Source of the DNA: Burkholderiales bacterium
Lineage (GTDB): Bacteria; Pseudomonadota; Gammaproteobacteria; Burkholderiales; Burkholderiaceae_F
Length of the DNA: 6,617 nt
Assembly (NCBI GenBank): GCA_021205255.1
Contig: JAJPXW010000250.1
Coordinates: 751-7,367 of the forward strand
Direction of reading: 5' to 3'
Below, piece by piece: positions 5,625 through 6,617 of the stretch. Within the stretch, counting starts at the first letter, position 1, and the number at the start of each line of letters is the position of its first letter. The notes beneath the pieces are model-generated. The model saw only the letters and a list, made by a program, of their open reading frames with translations, did no database searches and was not told where the DNA came from. Made by a program: the position numbers and the translations under genes.

Positions 5625-6617
5625 ATGGATAACCCAAAACCAACCGTCCACTATTTGAATATAAACGACAAACGTTGGCTGGATCTCTACGAGCTTTTTG
5701 ACGGGATAGGTATATTCGATACAGAAACAAGAAGAAAGATACAACAACGGCATATTGGACTGAATCAAACACGCCTAAAAGAAGTTGGTGGCAAGCATCT
5801 AAAGCTTGTGAGTGAAGAAGCCGCCATATCCTGTGCAGGCTCGACTCCAGCAAAACTAAGCAATAAGCTGCCTAAAGTAGCCTTCGCTAGAAATCCTCCC
5901 TCAATTGACCTGTGGCTTGACCTGGTGCCTTTTGAAGAAGATTCGAAAGAAGTTCCACAAGAATTGGCATCTACGCATCTGTCTGCAGAAACCTTAGGGA
6001 CGTCCACTTCCTTAGATAATAAAAAGATTCCCAACGAAGTAAGTTCCTTGGAAGGAGGCAAAGTGTCTATAAATAAAATCGCCAGAGAAACAAATTTGCC
6101 GCCTAACCAAAGAAGCAGTAATAATCAGTCTTTGGATTCAAATAGTTCCTATCCAGTCAATACCCATAGAGCTTCCGGTACCTTCAAAGGTTTTTATCTA
6201 CATGGATTACCCGTTACTCCTAAAACGCTAAGGGTGGACTTTGGCTTTGGATACATTCCAGTCCAATGCTTTGAAGACAGATATGGAGAAAAATGGTACG
6301 AGGCAATAGAATTAGCACAGTCCGCTGGCTTGCAAGGCACTGAAACACAGATATTCCAGACAGTCCTGAACTGGCTAAAAGGGAGTCATGGATTTTTAAC
6401 CTGGGACCTTCTCGACACCAGGGGAAAAGAAGTATTGAAAAGAATAGCGGTCAGATATCCTGAAGGCGTAATCATTTGTAAAAGGATCGAAGTCAATTTA
6501 TCCAAAAATCTTTCTCCAATCTCAAATACTCTTGCCTATCCTGAATCACCCCAACTTCCACCAGTTCTTGCCCGATCAATATCTCAACTTTCCCTACATT
6601 CTTCATTCGATAGAGAC
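5625..6617 (+). CDS. Uncharacterised protein, 3' end beyond the window
   Basis: Open frame of 331 codons from ATG 5625 to the last base with no stop, so the protein is C-terminally incomplete. An in-frame TAG at 5601-5603 limits the start. AAAGG at 5609-5613, 11 nt upstream, is a weak ribosome binding site. I do not recognise the family. Visible organisation: residues 1-105 look like a folded N-terminal domain (RWLDLYELFDGIGIFD...); 106-185 are Ser/Asn/Thr-rich and probably a linker; 186-290 look like a second folded domain with aromatic-rich strands (GTFKGFYLHGLPV, RVDFGFGYIPVQ) and a Trp-rich helix (TQIFQTVLNWLKG); after 290 the sequence is again Ser/Pro-rich. No signal peptide, membrane helix, Walker motif or nuclease motif is seen. 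It is divergent from the AlpA-like gene, so it may be controlled by it. Coding status rests on its length and domain-like composition. Confidence 0.75.
   Translation, partial: MDNPKPTVHYLNINDKRWLDLYELFDGIGIFDTETRRKIQQRHIGLNQTRLKEVGGKHLKLVSEEAAISCAGSTPAKLSNKLPKVAFARNPPSIDLWLDLVPFEEDSKEVPQELASTHLSAETLGTSTSLDNKKIPNEVSSLEGGKVSINKIARETNLPPNQRSSNNQSLDSNSSYPVNTHRASGTFKGFYLHGLPVTPKTLRVDFGFGYIPVQCFEDRYGEKWYEAIELAQSAGLQGTETQIFQTVLNWLKGSHGFLTWDLLDTRGKEVLKRIAVRYPEGVIICKRIEVNLSKNLSPISNTLAYPESPQLPPVLARSISQLSLHSSFDRD

Noticed and set aside
5565..6061. Minus-strand frames of 67-98 codons opposite the plus-strand gene
   Set aside because: They lie antisense to a much longer open frame and have no ribosome binding sites or domain-like sequence.

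Overview
The window looks like an accessory region (plasmid, integrated element or genomic island) of a bacterium with moderate GC and ordinary Shine-Dalgarno use. No rRNA, tRNA, transposase, CRISPR array or housekeeping gene is visible, and I cannot name a host. The mobile-element setting is inferred from gene content: an AAA+/DUF3150-like/VWA trio, AlpA-like small DNA-binding proteins, and a long gene with no recognisable family.

Layout. (1) 1-68: intergenic end holding a rho-independent terminator for the minus strand. (2) 69-3994, all minus strand, transcribed right to left: a MoxR/CobS-type AAA+ ATPase (2963-3994), a DUF3150-like protein (1788-2864), then a large VWA protein with an N-terminal zincin-like HExxH motif (69-1709). 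The gaps of 98 and 78 nt each hold an RNA-type hairpin just before the next ribosome binding site. (3) 3995-4384: a non-coding leader upstream of the ATPase, with five short dyads in a row. (4) 4385-5065: two minus-strand tandem paralogues encoding short AlpA/MerR-like helix-turn-helix proteins. The copy at 4820-5065 looks intact. The copy at 4471-4707 is displaced by one frame in the middle, exactly at a GGGTTTC heptamer. (5) 5066-5624: AT-rich divergent intergenic region. (6) 5625 to the window end: a plus-strand reading frame of 331 codons without a stop, running off the edge, of unknown function.

Working together. AAA+ ATPases of the MoxR/CobS group typically remodel a target through a VWA partner whose MIDAS site grips it. 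Here the ATPase, the middle protein and the VWA protein share strand, order and a terminator, so they probably form one operon and one complex. The CobS/CobT resemblance should not be read as cobalamin synthesis: no CobN-like gene is present and the VWA protein has a metallopeptidase-like front end. The AlpA-like proteins are plausible regulators of the operon or of excision. The best leads are the trio itself, the frame-disrupted AlpA-like copy, and the uncharacterised plus-strand gene.
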